From Burhinus oedicnemus (lineage: Eukaryota > Chordata > Aves > Charadriiformes > Burhinidae), in the NCBI GenBank assembly GCA_008921705.1, contig VFFE01007192.1, positions 658,617-722,616 on the forward strand: a stretch of 64,000 bases of DNA, given 5' to 3'. The notes under the pieces are model-generated. The model had not been told where the DNA came from. It did not search any database and was given only the letters and a program-made list of their open reading frames with translations. Made by a program: the position numbers and the translations under genes. Below are positions 45,422 to 58,400 of the stretch, piece by piece; position 1 is the stretch's first letter, and every line of letters starts with the position of its first letter.

Positions 45422-47823
45422 ACAGACCCTGGTTCTCATGGGGACTTCAACTCCCTGGACATTTGCTGGAAAGACAACACAACCAGGCACACACAGTCCT
45501 GGAAGTTTCTGCAGAGCATTGATGATAACTTTTTGACACAGGTGGTGGAGGAACCAGTGAGGAGAGGTGCACTGCTGGACCTTGTGCTGACAAACAAAGA
45601 AGTACTAGTTGGGGATGGAAAGGCTGGGGGTAGCCTTGGCTGCAGTGACCATGAGATGATGGAGTTTAGGATCCTATGTGGAAGAAGCAGGGCAAAAAAT
45701 AGAATTACAACCCTGGACTTCAAGATAGCTAACTTTGGCCTCTCTAAAGACCTGCTTGGAGGAGTCCCATGGACTAAGGCTCTAGAAGGATGCAGGGTGC
45801 TGGTTAATATTTAAATACAACTTCCTCCAAGCTCAAGGTCGGTGCATCCCTAGGAGTCAGAAATCAGGCAAAGGAGGCAGGAAACCGGCATGGATGAGCA
45901 AAGAGCTTCTGAAAAAACTCAGATGGAAGAAGGAATTTTACAAAACATGGAAAAAGGGACTGGCCACTTGGGAGAAGTGTAGGAGCATTGTCAGAGTATG
46001 CAGGGATGCAATCAGAAAGGCTAAGGCCCACTTGGAATTACACCTGGCAAGGGATGTCAAGAACAATAAGAAGGGCTTATTCAAGTACATCAGTAGAAAA
46101 AGGAAAACAGGGAAAATGTGGGCTTGCTGCTGAATGAGGTGCTGCCCTGGTGATGGAGGACGCAGAGAAAGCAAAGTTACTGAATGTCTTCTTTCTTTCC
46201 ATCTTTACTGCTAAGGCCAGCCCTCAGGAATCCCGGATCCTGGAAGTAAGAGAGAGAGCCTGGAGAAAGGAAGACTCTCCCTTGATCGAGGAGGATCAGG
46301 TTAGAGATCATTTAGGCAAACTTGACACCCACAAATCCATGGGCCCTGATGGGATGCACCCGCGAGTTCTGAGGGAGCTGGCAGATGTTATTACAAAGCT
46401 GGTCTCCATCATCTTTGAAAGGTCCTGGAGAACAGGAGAAGTGCCTGAGGACTGGAGGACCAGAAAACTACAGGCGAGTCAGCCTCGCCTCCATCCCTGG
46501 AAAGGTCATGGAACAGCTCATGCTGGATGTCATCTCTAAGCATGTAAAGGAAAAGAGGTTTATCAGGAGTGGTCAACATGGATTCACCAAGGGGAAATCA
46601 TGCTTGACTAATCTGATAGCCTTCTACGATGGCATGACTGACTGTGTGGATGAGGGGAGTGCCGCAGACGTTGTCTACCTGGACTTCAGCAAGGCTTTTG
46701 ACACTGTCTTCCATAACATCCTCATAGGCAAGCTTAGGAAGTGTGGGTTAGATGAGTGGACAGTGAGGTGGATTGAGAACTGGCTGAATGGCAGAGCTCA
46801 GAGGCTTATGAGCAGCGATGCAGAGTCTAGTTCGAAGCCTGTAACTAGCGGTGCTCCCCAGGGGTCAGTATTGGGTCCAGTCTTATTCAATATATTCATC
46901 AGCCACCTGGATGAGGGGACAGAGTGTACCCTCAGCAAGTTTGCAGATGACACAAAACTGGGAGGGGTGGCTGACACACCGGAAGGCTATGCCACCATAT
47001 AGCAAGATCTGGACAGGCTAGAATGTTGGGCAGAGAGGAACCTAATGAAGTTCAACAAGGGCAACTGTAGGGTCCTGCACCTAGGGAGGAATAACTCCGT
47101 ACACCGGTACAGGTTAGGGGCCGACCTGCTGGAAAGCAGCTATGCAGAGAGGGACCTGGGAGTCCTGGTGGACAATAAGTTGAGCATGAGGCAGCAATGT
47201 GCCTTTGTGACCAAGAAGGCCAATGGTCTCCTGGGGTACATTACAAAGAGCACGACCAGCAGGTCGTGGGAGGTTATCCTCCCCCTCTACTCTGCCCTGG
47301 TGAGGCCACATCTGGAGCACTGTGTCCAGTTCTGGGCTCCCCACTTCAAGAAAGACAGGGAACTACTGGAGAGAGTCCAGCAGAGGGCTACAAAGATGAT
47401 CAAGGGACTGGAGCACCTCTCATGAGAAAAGGCCGAGAAACCTTGCTCTGTTTAGCCTGAAGAAGAGAAGACTGAGAAAGGATCTCATCAATGCTTATAA
47501 ATACCTAAAGGGTGGGTATTAAGAGGATGGGGCCAGAGTTTTTTCAGTGGTGCCCAGCAACAGGACAAGGAGCAAAGGGCACAAACTGGAACTCAGGAAA
47601 TTCCATCTTGACATGAGGAAAAACCCTTTATTTTGAGGGTGGCAGAGCACTGGAACAGGCTGCCCAGGGAGGTTGTGCAGTCTCCTTCTCTGGAGATATT
47701 CAAAACCCGTCTGGATGTGTTCCTGTCCAACCTGCTCTAGGTGACCCTGCTTTGGCAGGTGGGTTGGACTAGATGATTTCTGAAGGTCCCTTCCAACCCC
47801 TACCATTCTGTGATTCTGTGATT
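45422..47823 (+). mobile_element. CR1 LINE, 2.4 kb, 5'-truncated in endonuclease
   Basis: The element runs from the endonuclease GDFN motif to the full 3' end (TTGGACTAGATGATTTCTGA, GGTCCCTTCCAACCCC) and octamers ATTCTGTG ATTCTGTG A at 47805-47823. The octamer version (CTGTG) and tail separate it from the CTATG copies. It has the most intact catalytic motifs of any copy here. Confidence 0.96.
45440..47425 (+). pseudogene. CR1 ORF2 (endonuclease end, RT, C-terminal part), broken
   Basis: Pieces in order: 45440-45814, the second half of the endonuclease ([36 protein letters not shown] with the SDH site kept, and DLLGGVPW); 45894-46133, the linker (KKGLFKYISRKRK); 46150-46470, the RT start ([17 protein letters not shown]) in another frame; 46470-47002, the RT core with [13 protein letters not shown], motif A ([11 protein letters not shown]), motif B ([17 protein letters not shown]) and motif C (FADDTKLGG, 46940-46966). 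A TAG at 47000-47002 stands where CAG is expected and the same frame goes on at 47045-47425. About 50 bases are missing near 46462, where the copy at 54050 has its ITPIFKKG part; this loss also shifts the frame. The enzyme cannot be made. Confidence 0.93.
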
Positions 47824-50800
47824 TGAAGGAAATGTTACACTGATTTAGTGACTAGTTCTCACCAGGAAAGAACAGTCATGCTTCGGATTGTATGTGATAA
47901 AGGTATGGATGATTATTAATACCGGTGCTGTAACACACATTCTTGTCTTAGTGTGTGGGGTATTTTCACTGTATGTGTACCAGAGAAGTATTTCATAACT
48001 CACTCATTAGCTGTCTCCTTACAAGAATAATGTAATTTAAATGCACAGGAATAATGTAATTTAAATTCTTTTGGAACCATGCTCTGTGTGAACGCATGCC
48101 TAAGTATTATTATCTTTCCCTAAAACTTGCCTTCATTCTAGTGAAATCTAAACTGGAATGTCCTGGAGCAGCTCAGTGCCTCATCTGCCTCTCCAGACAT
48201 ATTCTTCCAAGCTGCTGGAATTCATCTCCCCCGCTGGAGTCCTGAATAAACAAGCCTGAGAAGGCTCACAGCATGGCTCCACAATGAAATCTTTGACTAG
48301 GGTTAGGACATCTGGGAACAGTTTGGGGACAGCTTCAGGTCTGGAACTATCTATTTGAACCAGAATAATTTTGTTTGGCAGTTTTGGTCTTGATTTGAAC
48401 TTTGCTTTCTGCCAGCTGGGTAAATCTACTCATGGTTGGGTGAACTGCGGCGCCTGTGGTTTGCAGATGTATGTTCTTCTCGATCCTTCTTCCCTGACAC
48501 ACCCTATATTGTCTTCTTCATTTGGAAGACATCTGTGTAACTAAGCTTTTTGCTAAGCTTGAGAGCATTTTGAAATACAACCTTTAATTTCGTAATGTGA
48601 CATAAGATTTACATACAGAGGTTAGTATTAATTGTTATTTATTCTAAATTATTTCTGGTTCTGGACCATCTACGAGACTGCTAAATTTTAGCAGTTTCTT
48701 AATTTTATTAGATTTTCTAAACTTTCATAAAACTGAAAGACAACTTTTCTGATCCTCTTGATTAGACTGTTTCCATTTTCTAAATTATTTTTTTCCAAAA
48801 GGTGAATTATAAATAGAGCTTTTTGGTTTATACTCCATTTTAACTGTATTTTTAATGTAGTTGTAAGAATCAAAGCAGAGACAGACAAGTTTGGGGGGAA
48901 CCTAGGAAAGGAGACAACCTGCATCTCATTTTTCCTTCACTTAATCAGGTTTTACAACACTAAAATGGAACTCCCTTTGGTTTTCACGAGAGTGAGAAAA
49001 GAAGAAAGTTACTTATCTGTATAATTAAAAAATGCACATACTGACTTATCTTTTAATTGACTAGTGAATTTGATGGCTGAAGAAAACTGTGGACAAACTT
49101 GAATATACCCACCAAATTCCAGACTCTCAAAGACAATGAGAACAATAGGAGTTAAACCCTAAAACATTTGAAGTCCTGAGGAAAAATGGTGTACAAAATG
49201 TAACTTTAAATTAGACTGATGCATGACTGACAAAAATTCGTATTTCTTTATATAGCATATGTAGAATGTTTTGTCAATAGATTGCAGAAAGCAGAACATA
49301 GAAATGTTCAGAAACATGAGAAAACATAGACTTTTGACTCCAGAGACATAATGCCTGATTTAAATGAAAATGTCTCGGATTAGTTTTCATTTTCTAAATA
49401 AAATACTGCATCAAAAATAAGGTATTTATCTTAACAGACAATTTGACCTGAAAGAAATTTATTATGCACCTCAGAGTTACAACAGACCTGATTTGTCATT
49501 TTGTTATGCATATTTTACAGCAGTATTCCTCTATTGACTTTTGCAAGATGACTTCCACTTTACACTAGTAAGAATAAGAAGAGAATCTGACCTTACAAGC
49601 ATGTTATCATTCTGATGAAAAAGTTCCTTTCTGTCTGGTCATAGCTTATAGCACACCCACATCAAACTAATTTTTATTGTATATGATATTTTCCATTGTT
49701 TTGCAGAAAACAAGCATGGACATTTGTTGTGGACATTTGTCCTTGATGCATATGTACTGAAGTCAGTAGCAATGAAATTCATCTTTCTTAAGTAAATATT
49801 TATCACTGAACCAATTCATATTAGACATCCTTTATAGTCAACAGGATGAAAGAAGCATTTCTGCCGTGGCATTTACCTCATCCTAGTAACTCATATGAAT
49901 CTCATTGCCGATATATGAAATTAGATCAGATGTATCCCAACCTTGGAGTCACAGAGTATGGTCTGTCTTGGATCGGGACCATCTGCAGAAGGACAAGTGG
50001 GAAACCCTCTCTTATGACTGTAAAACTGTGTGAGAATTCACAACTTTGAACATTTAAGAACAGCTGCAGGGAATGAGAGCAGAGTATTGCCGACAACTCA
50101 TGTACACCGCTGGCAATTTTTTTCGTTAGACAGCTGCACTAGTCGTGGATGCCCAATGCAGCCCTGTTTATTGGAACACCTCGGGTGCTAAGTTAAAAAT
50201 ACAGTGAGGCATACACTAACCAAGCTCTGCATGTGATATCCATTAAGTCATAATTTGAATATATCTCCCTGAAAGCATTTTCCTTGCTCTTGTGTAATTC
50301 CAAGTTACAAGAACACTTCCATAATTTATCAAGCATATTTTTTTGCACTCTGTTCAGCTGAATTGTCTTTACTCAAAATGTCAGATAGAACTTTCTGTTT
50401 CTCAGAGCTCAGTTCTGGAAAATTTCAGATCCAAAAATAATAGTTTCAGATATATAAAACATCATCATGGTAGGAATTACTATTCAGTCTTATGGGAAAT
50501 GGCAGCCAGCACACTGAACGCCTACCTGAGAGAGGACTTAGAAGCTTAAAAGCAGCTTGAAATTTAGACAGCGGTCCAGCATGTCTATTTTCCCACACTA
50601 ACCATATAGATAAATATTCATATAATGTTTGAAGTCTGATGAACACTTCTGTGTTGTGACCCTGCTCAAAGAAAGCTGAAAAGCAAGGTGCAGTACTAGT
50701 GTTTTTTCAGTAAGAGTCAAACGGCTGGAATACCCACTCAGGAGATGGGGAAGGCACAGCTCTAGGCTGCAGTCCCACTCAGGAGGATTACATTTCCTTC

Positions 50801-51285
50801 TCCCCAAGGACCGCCATAACTATAAAACTGCATGATCTCCCAACCAAGAGCATTTTTTTCATCTTTCCCCTGCAATGGAGAGGTGTTCCGTCAGTGCTAG
50901 TGTGGGTGCCAAACAGAAAGCAAACAGAAGAAAACTGATTTGGGCAGAATGGGTAGGGTAAGGAACTCAGGTAGGAGCTCCAGAAGCATCCTTCAAACTC
51001 TTCCCTGTGTAAAGTGCCCCCAGAAAGGGACTATCCTTCCTTTTCCTTATTGTTCTTAGTGACTCTGCGTAACATGTACATCTATTCAGGATGGCAGAAA
51101 TAGCCCATAACAAAAGGTGTACAGATACTAAAGACTTCTCCAAAACCTATTTATTATCCTTACTGTCTCAAAATTAAAGTAATTCAAAAACTTTGAGATA
51201 ATTTCAGTTTAGTACATGGGGACATACTGCTTATGAGGCAGTCTATGAATATCTTTTGTGATACCAAAAGAAAGTTAAAAACATG
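47824..51285. other. AT-rich sequence with no recognised gene
   Basis: About 3.5 kb with no recognised gene or transposon. It holds the 24-bp tandem unit at 48025-48066. Confidence 0.6.
48025..48066. repeat. 24-bp tandem duplication (1.75 copies)
   Basis: GAATAATGTAATTTAAAT at 48025-48042 recurs exactly at 48049-48066, with GCACAG between. This is a 24-bp period and probably a recent slippage or local duplication. Confidence 0.9.
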
Positions 51286-51365
51286 TTTTGTTTTGTTATG
51301 TTTTGTTTTGTTTTGTTTTGTTTTGTTTTGTTTTGTTTTGTTTTGTTTTGTTTTGTTTTGTTTTG
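51286..51365 (+). repeat. (TTTTG)n pentanucleotide microsatellite
   Basis: Sixteen units of TTTTG, with one changed unit (TTATG at 51296-51300). The right-hand 13 units are perfect, so length variation between individuals is likely. Confidence 0.97.
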
Positions 51366-52551
51366 TTTTCTAAGGGAAAAAAAGGTCAGCAACAAAATAA
51401 TGTGTTTTAAACTCAGCTCCTTACATTGAAGGTTGCATGGTCCTTGGCAAATGAAAATACACTAAAGAATTTTTTGTTCTGCTTTGGGAAAAAAGTATAA
51501 ATATTACCACTCAATATTAATTAAAAAATATAATTAAAATATTCTCTTAAGCTATTTTATGGTTTTATTCTTAAATACATCCCCTCAGATCAATATAGCC
51601 CCATGTAAGAACCAGTCACTGAAGTGTGCATGTTTTTCCCAGATTAATTATACTGGCATTTGATATATATATGGATCCTTCTCTCAGTAGAGATTCTAAG
51701 CAATTTCTTAGGACACTGCCAAATATATCTACAAGGAACTCCAAGGCCTAACTACCTAGTACATTTCTGATCCTTGGGAACTGCAAAAAATAACTTTACT
51801 TAATTGGATGTTAGTTTATGTTTCAAGAAAGATAAAAGATTTAATTACATATATATACACATCAGTTTTCAGATTTACAATGGATGTTTTAATCATCTCC
51901 AGTTTGCAATGGACTTAAGAGTAAACTCGATCCAAAATTCCAGACTGAGACAGCCACAAATTAGGGCAAAGTGTAGACTTTATTCCAGAAACTTCTGATG
52001 TATTCAGAAGGATTAATGTTTGGATTATGCTCATGTATGTTTCTTTGGCAATTTTAAGGTTTTTGCCTTTTTGAGAGAGATGAGATGGAACGTGGCCATT
52101 TCTTGAATTCTCTGTTCATCTGCTAGTTTGGATTTACAGCTGTAGGTCTGGACATTGTTGAGTGAAATGCCCCTCACAACTTCAAGGGGAACTGTTTACA
52201 AGATAATTTACTGACCATCAAGGATGGTATTGAAATGTGTGCTTGATTTGTATTCATAGCTAATCCCTTTGATTTGGCTGTATCAGGCTCCAAAATAAGA
52301 GAATATAATTTTTTTCCCCTTTTCCCCCCTATATTTAAAAATTAATTACTCTCTAAAGAATTAGAATGTTAAGACAAAAGGACACACATTTCCTTTTTTT
52401 TTTTCAATGTAAAACACAATTAAACTGTGAGTTATTCCAAAAAAAGATGGATAAATCTGAAGTTGGTATACTGATAGATAAGACATTAAATTCCAGTGTG
52501 TTGTATTAGTCTATGAAGGATGTTTTTATTTTTCCATAGTTTACCAGAAAA
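51366..52551. other. AT-rich sequence with no recognised gene
   Basis: No gene or transposon recognised. It contains short TA and T-rich runs. Confidence 0.6.
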
Positions 52552-52577
52552 ATAAAACAAAACAAAACAAAACAAAA
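52552..52577 (+). repeat. (AAAAC)n short repeat
   Basis: About five units of AAAAC lie roughly 60 bases before the 5' end of the 52.6-kb CR1. It is the reverse complement motif of the (TTTTG)n at 51286-51365, 1.2 kb away. Confidence 0.85.
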
Positions 52578-52639
52578 AACCCAACTCTTTTCAAATTCTG
52601 GGTTCAGTTAATATACAGCAATATTACTATCATGTCTTT

Positions 52640-55459
52640 CTGGCAAACACACGTAACATGGGGAACAAACAAGAAGAGTTAGAGATGTGTGCACGCCTGC
52701 AAGAGTACAATCTAATTGGCATCACAGAGACATGATGGGATGGGCCCTATGACTGGAGTGCTGGAATGGAAGGATACAGGCTCTTTAAGAAGGACAGGCA
52801 GGAGAGACGAGGAGGGGATGTCACTCTCTATGTCAATGACCATCTGGGGTGCATGGAGCTTTGCCTGGAAATGGATGAGGAGACAACCGAGAGCTTATTG
52901 GTCAGGATCAAAGGGAGGGCAGGGACAGGTGACATTATAGTGGGGTTCTGCTACAGGCCAACTGACCAGGATGAAGCAGCAGATGAGGGCCTCTATAGAC
53001 AGATAGAAGCAGCCTCACATTCACAGGCCCTGATCCTCATGGGGGATTTCAACCACCCCGATATCTGTTGGAGGGACAACACAGCGGGGCACAAGGAATC
53101 CAGGAAGTTCTTCGGATGCATCGATGACAACTTCCTTTTACAAGCTGGTAGAGGAGCCAATGGGGAGAGGAGCTATGCTGGACCTTGTCCTTACCAATAA
53201 GGAGGGGAATGTCAAGCTCAAGGGTAGCCTTGGCTGCAGCAATCATGAAATGGTAGGGTTCAAGATCCTTAGGGCAGCAAGGAAGGTGCTCAGCAAGATC
53301 GCTACTATTAATTCAGGAGAGCAGACTTTGGCCTATTCAGAGGTCTGATTGGTAGGGTACCATGGGATAAAGCACTGGAGGGAAGAGGCGCCCAAGAAAG
53401 CTGGTTAGTATTCAAGGATTGCCTCTTCGAAGCTCAAGAGTGATGTATCCCAACAAAGAAGTCAAGCAAAAAAGCCAGGAGGCCTGCATGGATGAACAAG
53501 GAGCTCCTGGACACAGTCAAAAGCAAAAAGCAGGCCTACAGAGGGTGGAAGCAAGGACAGGTAGCCTGACAGGAATATAGAGAAACTGCCCAAGCAGCCA
53601 GGGACCAGGTTAGGCAAGCTAAAGCCCAGGCAGAGTTAAATCTGGCCAGGGATATCAAGTGCAACAAGAAAAACTTCTATAGGTGTGTCTGTGATAAAAG
53701 AAAAACTAGGGAATATGTGGGCTCTCTCTGGAAGGAAAAGGGACACCTAGTCACCCAGGATATGGAAAAGGCTGAGGTACTCAATGACTTTTTTGGCTCT
53801 GTCTTCACCAGCAAGGGCCAAACCACCCAAGTTGCAAGAGGCAAAGGCAGGGACTGTGAGAATGAAGAACCGCCCGCTGTAGAAGATCATGTTCGAGACC
53901 ATCTGAGGAACCTGAAGCTACACAAGTCCATGGGACCTGATGAAATCAATCCATGGGTCCTGAGGGAACTGGCAGATGAAGTTGCTAAGCCCATTTCCAT
54001 TATATTTGAAAAGTCGCGGCAGTCTTGTGAAGCTCCCACTGACTGGAAAAACAGAAATATAACCCCCATTTTCAAAAAGGGAAGAAAGGAAGACCTGGGG
54101 AACTACAGGCTGGTCAGTCTCACCTCTGCGCTTAGCAAGATCATGGAGCAGATTCTCCTGGAAACTGCTAAGGCACGTGGAAAATGAGGAGGTGATTGGT
54201 TCACATGGCTTCACTAAGGGCAAGTCATGCCTGACAATTTTAGTGATCTTCTATGATGGCGTTACAGCACTGGTGGGTAAGGGAATAGCAATAGACATCA
54301 TCTACCTGGATTTATGCAAACGTTTGACATTGTCCTACATGACTGGTCTCAAAATTGGAGAGGCATGGATTTGATGGATGGACGACTCAGTGGATAAGGT
54401 ATTGGCTGGATGGTCACACTCAAAGAGTTGTGATCAACGGCTCGATGTCCAAGTGGAAACAAGTGACGAGTGGCGTTCCTCAGGGATCGGGACTGGGACC
54501 AGTGCTGTTTAACATCTTTGTTGGTGACATGGACGGTGGGATTGAGGACACCCTCAGCGAGTTTACTGACAACATCAAGCTGTGTGGTGCTGTTGACAGA
54601 GTGGAGGGAAGGGATGCCATCCAGAGGAACCTGGACAGGCTTGAGAGGTGAGCCCATGCCAACCTCATGAAGTTCAACAAGGCCAAGTGCAAGGTCCTGC
54701 ACGTGGGTCACAGCAATCCCATGCACAAATACAGGCTGGGTGGAGAATGGATTGAGAGCAACCCTGAGGAAAAGGACTTGGGGGTGTTGGTAGATGAGAA
54801 GCTCAACATCAGCCAGCAATGCACGCTCACAGCCCAGAAGGCCATCTGCATCCTGGGCTGCATCAAAAGAAGTGTGGCCAGCAGGTTGAGGGAGGTGATT
54901 CTCCCCTTCTACTCCGCTCTGCTGAGACTCCACCTGGAATACTGCATCCAGCCCTGGAGCCCCTAACAAGAGAAGGACACGGACCTGTTAGAGTGAGTCC
55001 AGAGGAGGGCCATGAAGATGATCAGACAATTAGAGCCCCTCGGGTATGAGGACAGGCTGAGAGAGTTGGGGTTGTTCAGCCTGGAGAAGAGAAGGCTCTG
55101 GGAGACCTTATAGCAGCCTTCCAGTATGGGAAAGAGGGCTACAAGAAAGCTGGAGAGGGACTTTTTACAAGTGCATGTAGTGATAGAATGAGGGGTAATG
55201 GCTTCAGACTGGAAGAGGGGAGATTTAGATTAGATCTCAGGATGAATTTTTTCACTATGAGGGTAGTGAGGCACAGGAACAGGTTGCTAAGGGAAGTTGT
55301 TGAGGCGCCATTCCTGGAAGTGTTCAAGGCCAGGCTGGATGGGGCTTTGAGTAACTTGGTCTAGTGGGAGGTGTCCCTGGCCATGGCAGGGGGGTTGGAA
55401 CTAGATAGGCTTTAAGATCCCTTCCGACCTAAACCATTCTTTGATTTTATGATTCTATT
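52640..55459 (+). mobile_element. CR1 LINE, 2.8 kb, longest copy
   Basis: It begins at or just before the start region of the endonuclease (ACATGGGGAACAAACAAGAA, giving MGNKQEELEM) and runs to the complete 3' UTR: GGTCTAGTGGGAGGTGTCCC, GGGGTTGGAACTAGATAGGC, then decayed octamers ATTCTTTG ATTTTATG ATTCTAT. The upstream untranslated region and ORF1 are absent. The tail is of the same type as the copies at 32 and 33.9 kb. Confidence 0.96.
52656..55370 (+). pseudogene. CR1 ORF2 (endonuclease to C-terminus), broken
   Basis: 52656-53160: endonuclease with GITET (followed by a stop), [24 protein letters not shown] and [16 protein letters not shown]. 53124-53348, after a frameshift: [12 protein letters not shown] and SLGCSNHEMVGF, where the catalytic SDH is SNH. 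53717-54187: linker and RT start ([36 protein letters not shown]). 54177-54374: [11 protein letters not shown] and motif A as IIYLDLCKR, after which the frame is lost. 54355-54651: motif B ([17 protein letters not shown]) and motif C changed to FTDNIKLCG (54562-54588). A TGA at 54652 stands where TGG is expected. 54667-54966: thumb ([24 protein letters not shown]). The C-terminal part, to about 55370, is further broken. Both catalytic centres are damaged, so this copy is dead in two ways besides its frameshifts. Confidence 0.93.
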
Positions 55460-58400
55460 TAATCCTCTGAAAGTTTTTTTAAAAATCAGCTCATTATTAT
55501 GACCACTTATGTAGCCCAGAAAATGTGACCAAAGTGTACCAGCTGAAGTAGTATCTCCACAAGTTTACAAAACATAAGTATCCTATTACTTTCAATAAGT
55601 GCTGTCTCTATACTTGTATGTGCAGGGACTCATGTTTTGATAGCCCATTGATGCAGAGGCATCAAATGTAAAGGCCTCACAAGACAATTACAAAAAAGAA
55701 ACTTCTGTTTGCATATGATTATTATATAAACTTTATCCTCCTCCTGCTACATACTAACCTGCTGTGTTGGTTGATAAATTGTATTTGATCAGTTGTTGCT
55801 ATTTCTCAAGGCTGAATTCCGGAAAAAATATTTTTTCCAGGTGAGCATATACAAGAGCTCTACATCTAAGCTATGACTTCATACAAAATCAAAAGACAGC
55901 AGCTGCATTAATGATTCCTTTACCATTACTGAGGAACAAATAGTTCCTAGGGTTACAGTTTTGTTCTCAGAAAGGTGTAATGATTTTCTGTGAATCCTCA
56001 GTGAGTTCAACACAAAGAAGGAAAGATAAAATTAAAAACAAAATGCTGAAACGAAGTGTCATAGTGTAATGTGCAAGCAGAAATAATTTACTTAGATGTA
56101 AAGTTTTTTTTTCTCAACAAATTATTGATTCTAACTTGGTGTTCCCACTGCTATGAAGCTTTCCCTTTTTTAATGGCAAAATCCATTTTAAAATACATTA
56201 GTTTATTCAAACATTTTTTGGAAATTGTTTATATTAAGACAACTTTCCTGTTTTACAAGCCAACTTTGCATTCAGTCTTCAAGCTAAAAGCAAATGGATG
56301 CATTCATTATCCTAATTTGCAACCTTCTTTTATTCCCCCAGAAATACATTCTTACCATACAGGCAAGATGACAGTTATAATAGTTACCAAATTTTTTACT
56401 TTTTTTAACTTTCCTGGAATCTTTTTTTTTTATTACATCTGCAAGAAAATCTTAAATTATTTCCTGTACTTAAGTATAATACATATTTCTGATTTATAGA
56501 CTATCCTTATCAGACATATATCTTTGGTGCAGTCACAAGGAATTTTTTTTAAATGATGCTTTGAGTTTTCAAGTGAACAAGTTTTTGTTCTCTGAAGATG
56601 TGGTACTAATGAAACTTTTCTCTTTTCCCCATTTGTTTCCCCCCCTCCCTTTTTTTTTTTTAATTTGTGTGCACCAGCAGACAAAGAGCAAGGAAGCACA
56701 TTTTCCATTTTAAGCTTCAATTAGACTTCTAAGAATTGCCATCTGTGGAGCACCCCCCACACATACCCCCCCAATGTGGGTCTAAAACCCAGAATGAAAA
56801 AACTTTCCTTGCATATTCTTGGACCACTTTCTTCTAGGACTTTCATAATATTCCTGTCAACAAATTACATAAACTATCAGACAAATTCCTTCTAGGTGGT
56901 TGCCATGAACCCATGACACTAATTTTCTCAGAATCATAAAACTTATCTACAAAGCCCTGAATAGCAGTTACCACTTCACAAAATGGTAACCAACAACAAG
57001 AGACTGTTGTAAGAAGATGGAAGGAGAATCTTTGTTCCAGCTGCTTTGTAAGACTGATGGCATTTTTTTTTCCCTCTATTGATACCAAAAGAGTTAAAAC
57101 TAATAGAGATTCCTCTGCCTTGAAACATTTGTTCCTTACTTTCTGATTGATTTTGTCAACTATTTTGGTTCCACAATTTTGGTAAGTAGCCATGAATCTG
57201 GTTTCAATTGAGTATCCCGAAGTGACATCAGTTGGGAAATCAGTCATTTTTGTGAGTTGTATGTGCCCCATGTGTGAATCATGACCTTACTGTATCTCTT
57301 TGCATGGGTCTCTCTCATACTATTTGGCAGCCAGCATCATTCAGATATTCTGAGTTGTATGCCTAACCCCCAAGGCCAAAGTAGGAAGGTGAAAAGATTG
57401 CATAGTTATTTTAGTTTGGTTTTTTGTGGGAGATGGGTTTATGAGGAAAGAGACCACCTTCATGCCAAACACAACGTGGGTTTGATTTTGCGATTTATCC
57501 TTTTGTCTAATGTATTCCAAATCATGTTGCTTTTTAGCTAGTACAACAAACACAAGTTTAAGGAGACTATGATTGCCTTTTAGTAAAACAAGTTTTCCAT
57601 CAGTTTTTATATAATAGTTGTCCATAATTTTTCAAAATTTATTTTGAATTAAATATGCCAAGCTTTTGAATTTTTTAGGAGCAACAAAAAACAGATGTTT
57701 CCTGAGAGCATTCACTTCCCTTCCTCCCATGCAGCCCTGAAGTTTTTTTAAAAGCATAATAAACCTATTTTGAAATCCGCACAAAATCAGCAAGTGATTT
57801 TATTGAAGATGTTGCCATTGCACATGCTGATGAAAAGCTTCACCACCACCATTTGTAATAAATATTGTGAAGAACAAAACAGTTTTAGGAAAAATATTTC
57901 CATGTCTAGTCTTACAGATCTCAGCTTTTGGGACGATTTATTTAGCCACACAACATTAACGTGAGCTACTGATGAGATACCATCACATAAAGAATTTGCT
58001 CCAAACATTTGGAAGTACATAAATATTGTTACAATATTGGAGAAGCAGGATGCACAGATATTTTGCATTCTAAACAATTAAATCCTTTCTGGTGATCTTC
58101 AGCATAGTGGTAGGAAGCCACATGATCAGCCAGAAGGAAATGACTTCTAGCTGAAGGCTAACACAGTTTTTACCATTTATAAATAAGCAAAAATCACATC
58201 AGCAACAAACAAAAATCAGTCTTTGAGGGTGTAAGAGTAGAAACTAATAAATAAGATTTCATGGAAAACTGATTTGGAAAAATCCTGTCTCAGACTAACA
58301 AAACACAGTCATGATATTTAACAGATGTATTGTCTTATTAGCTTAAATTTGAATGGTAAATTTTCTTGTCTTTCCTATATCTGCAAGTCTTTTTATTTCC

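Noticed and set aside
51286..51365. Regular repeats as a CRISPR-like array
   Set aside because: Five-base units without spacers make a microsatellite. No repeat-spacer structure occurs anywhere in the window.
56071..56499. 142-codon plus-strand open frame rich in Phe, Leu, Ile, Lys
   Set aside because: Composition mirrors AT-rich DNA and no domain is seen.
56843..57271. 142-codon minus-strand open frame
   Set aside because: It has no recognisable domain, neighbours or splice context. A single frame of this size is expected by chance in 64 kb. A protein search or cross-species codon conservation would decide.
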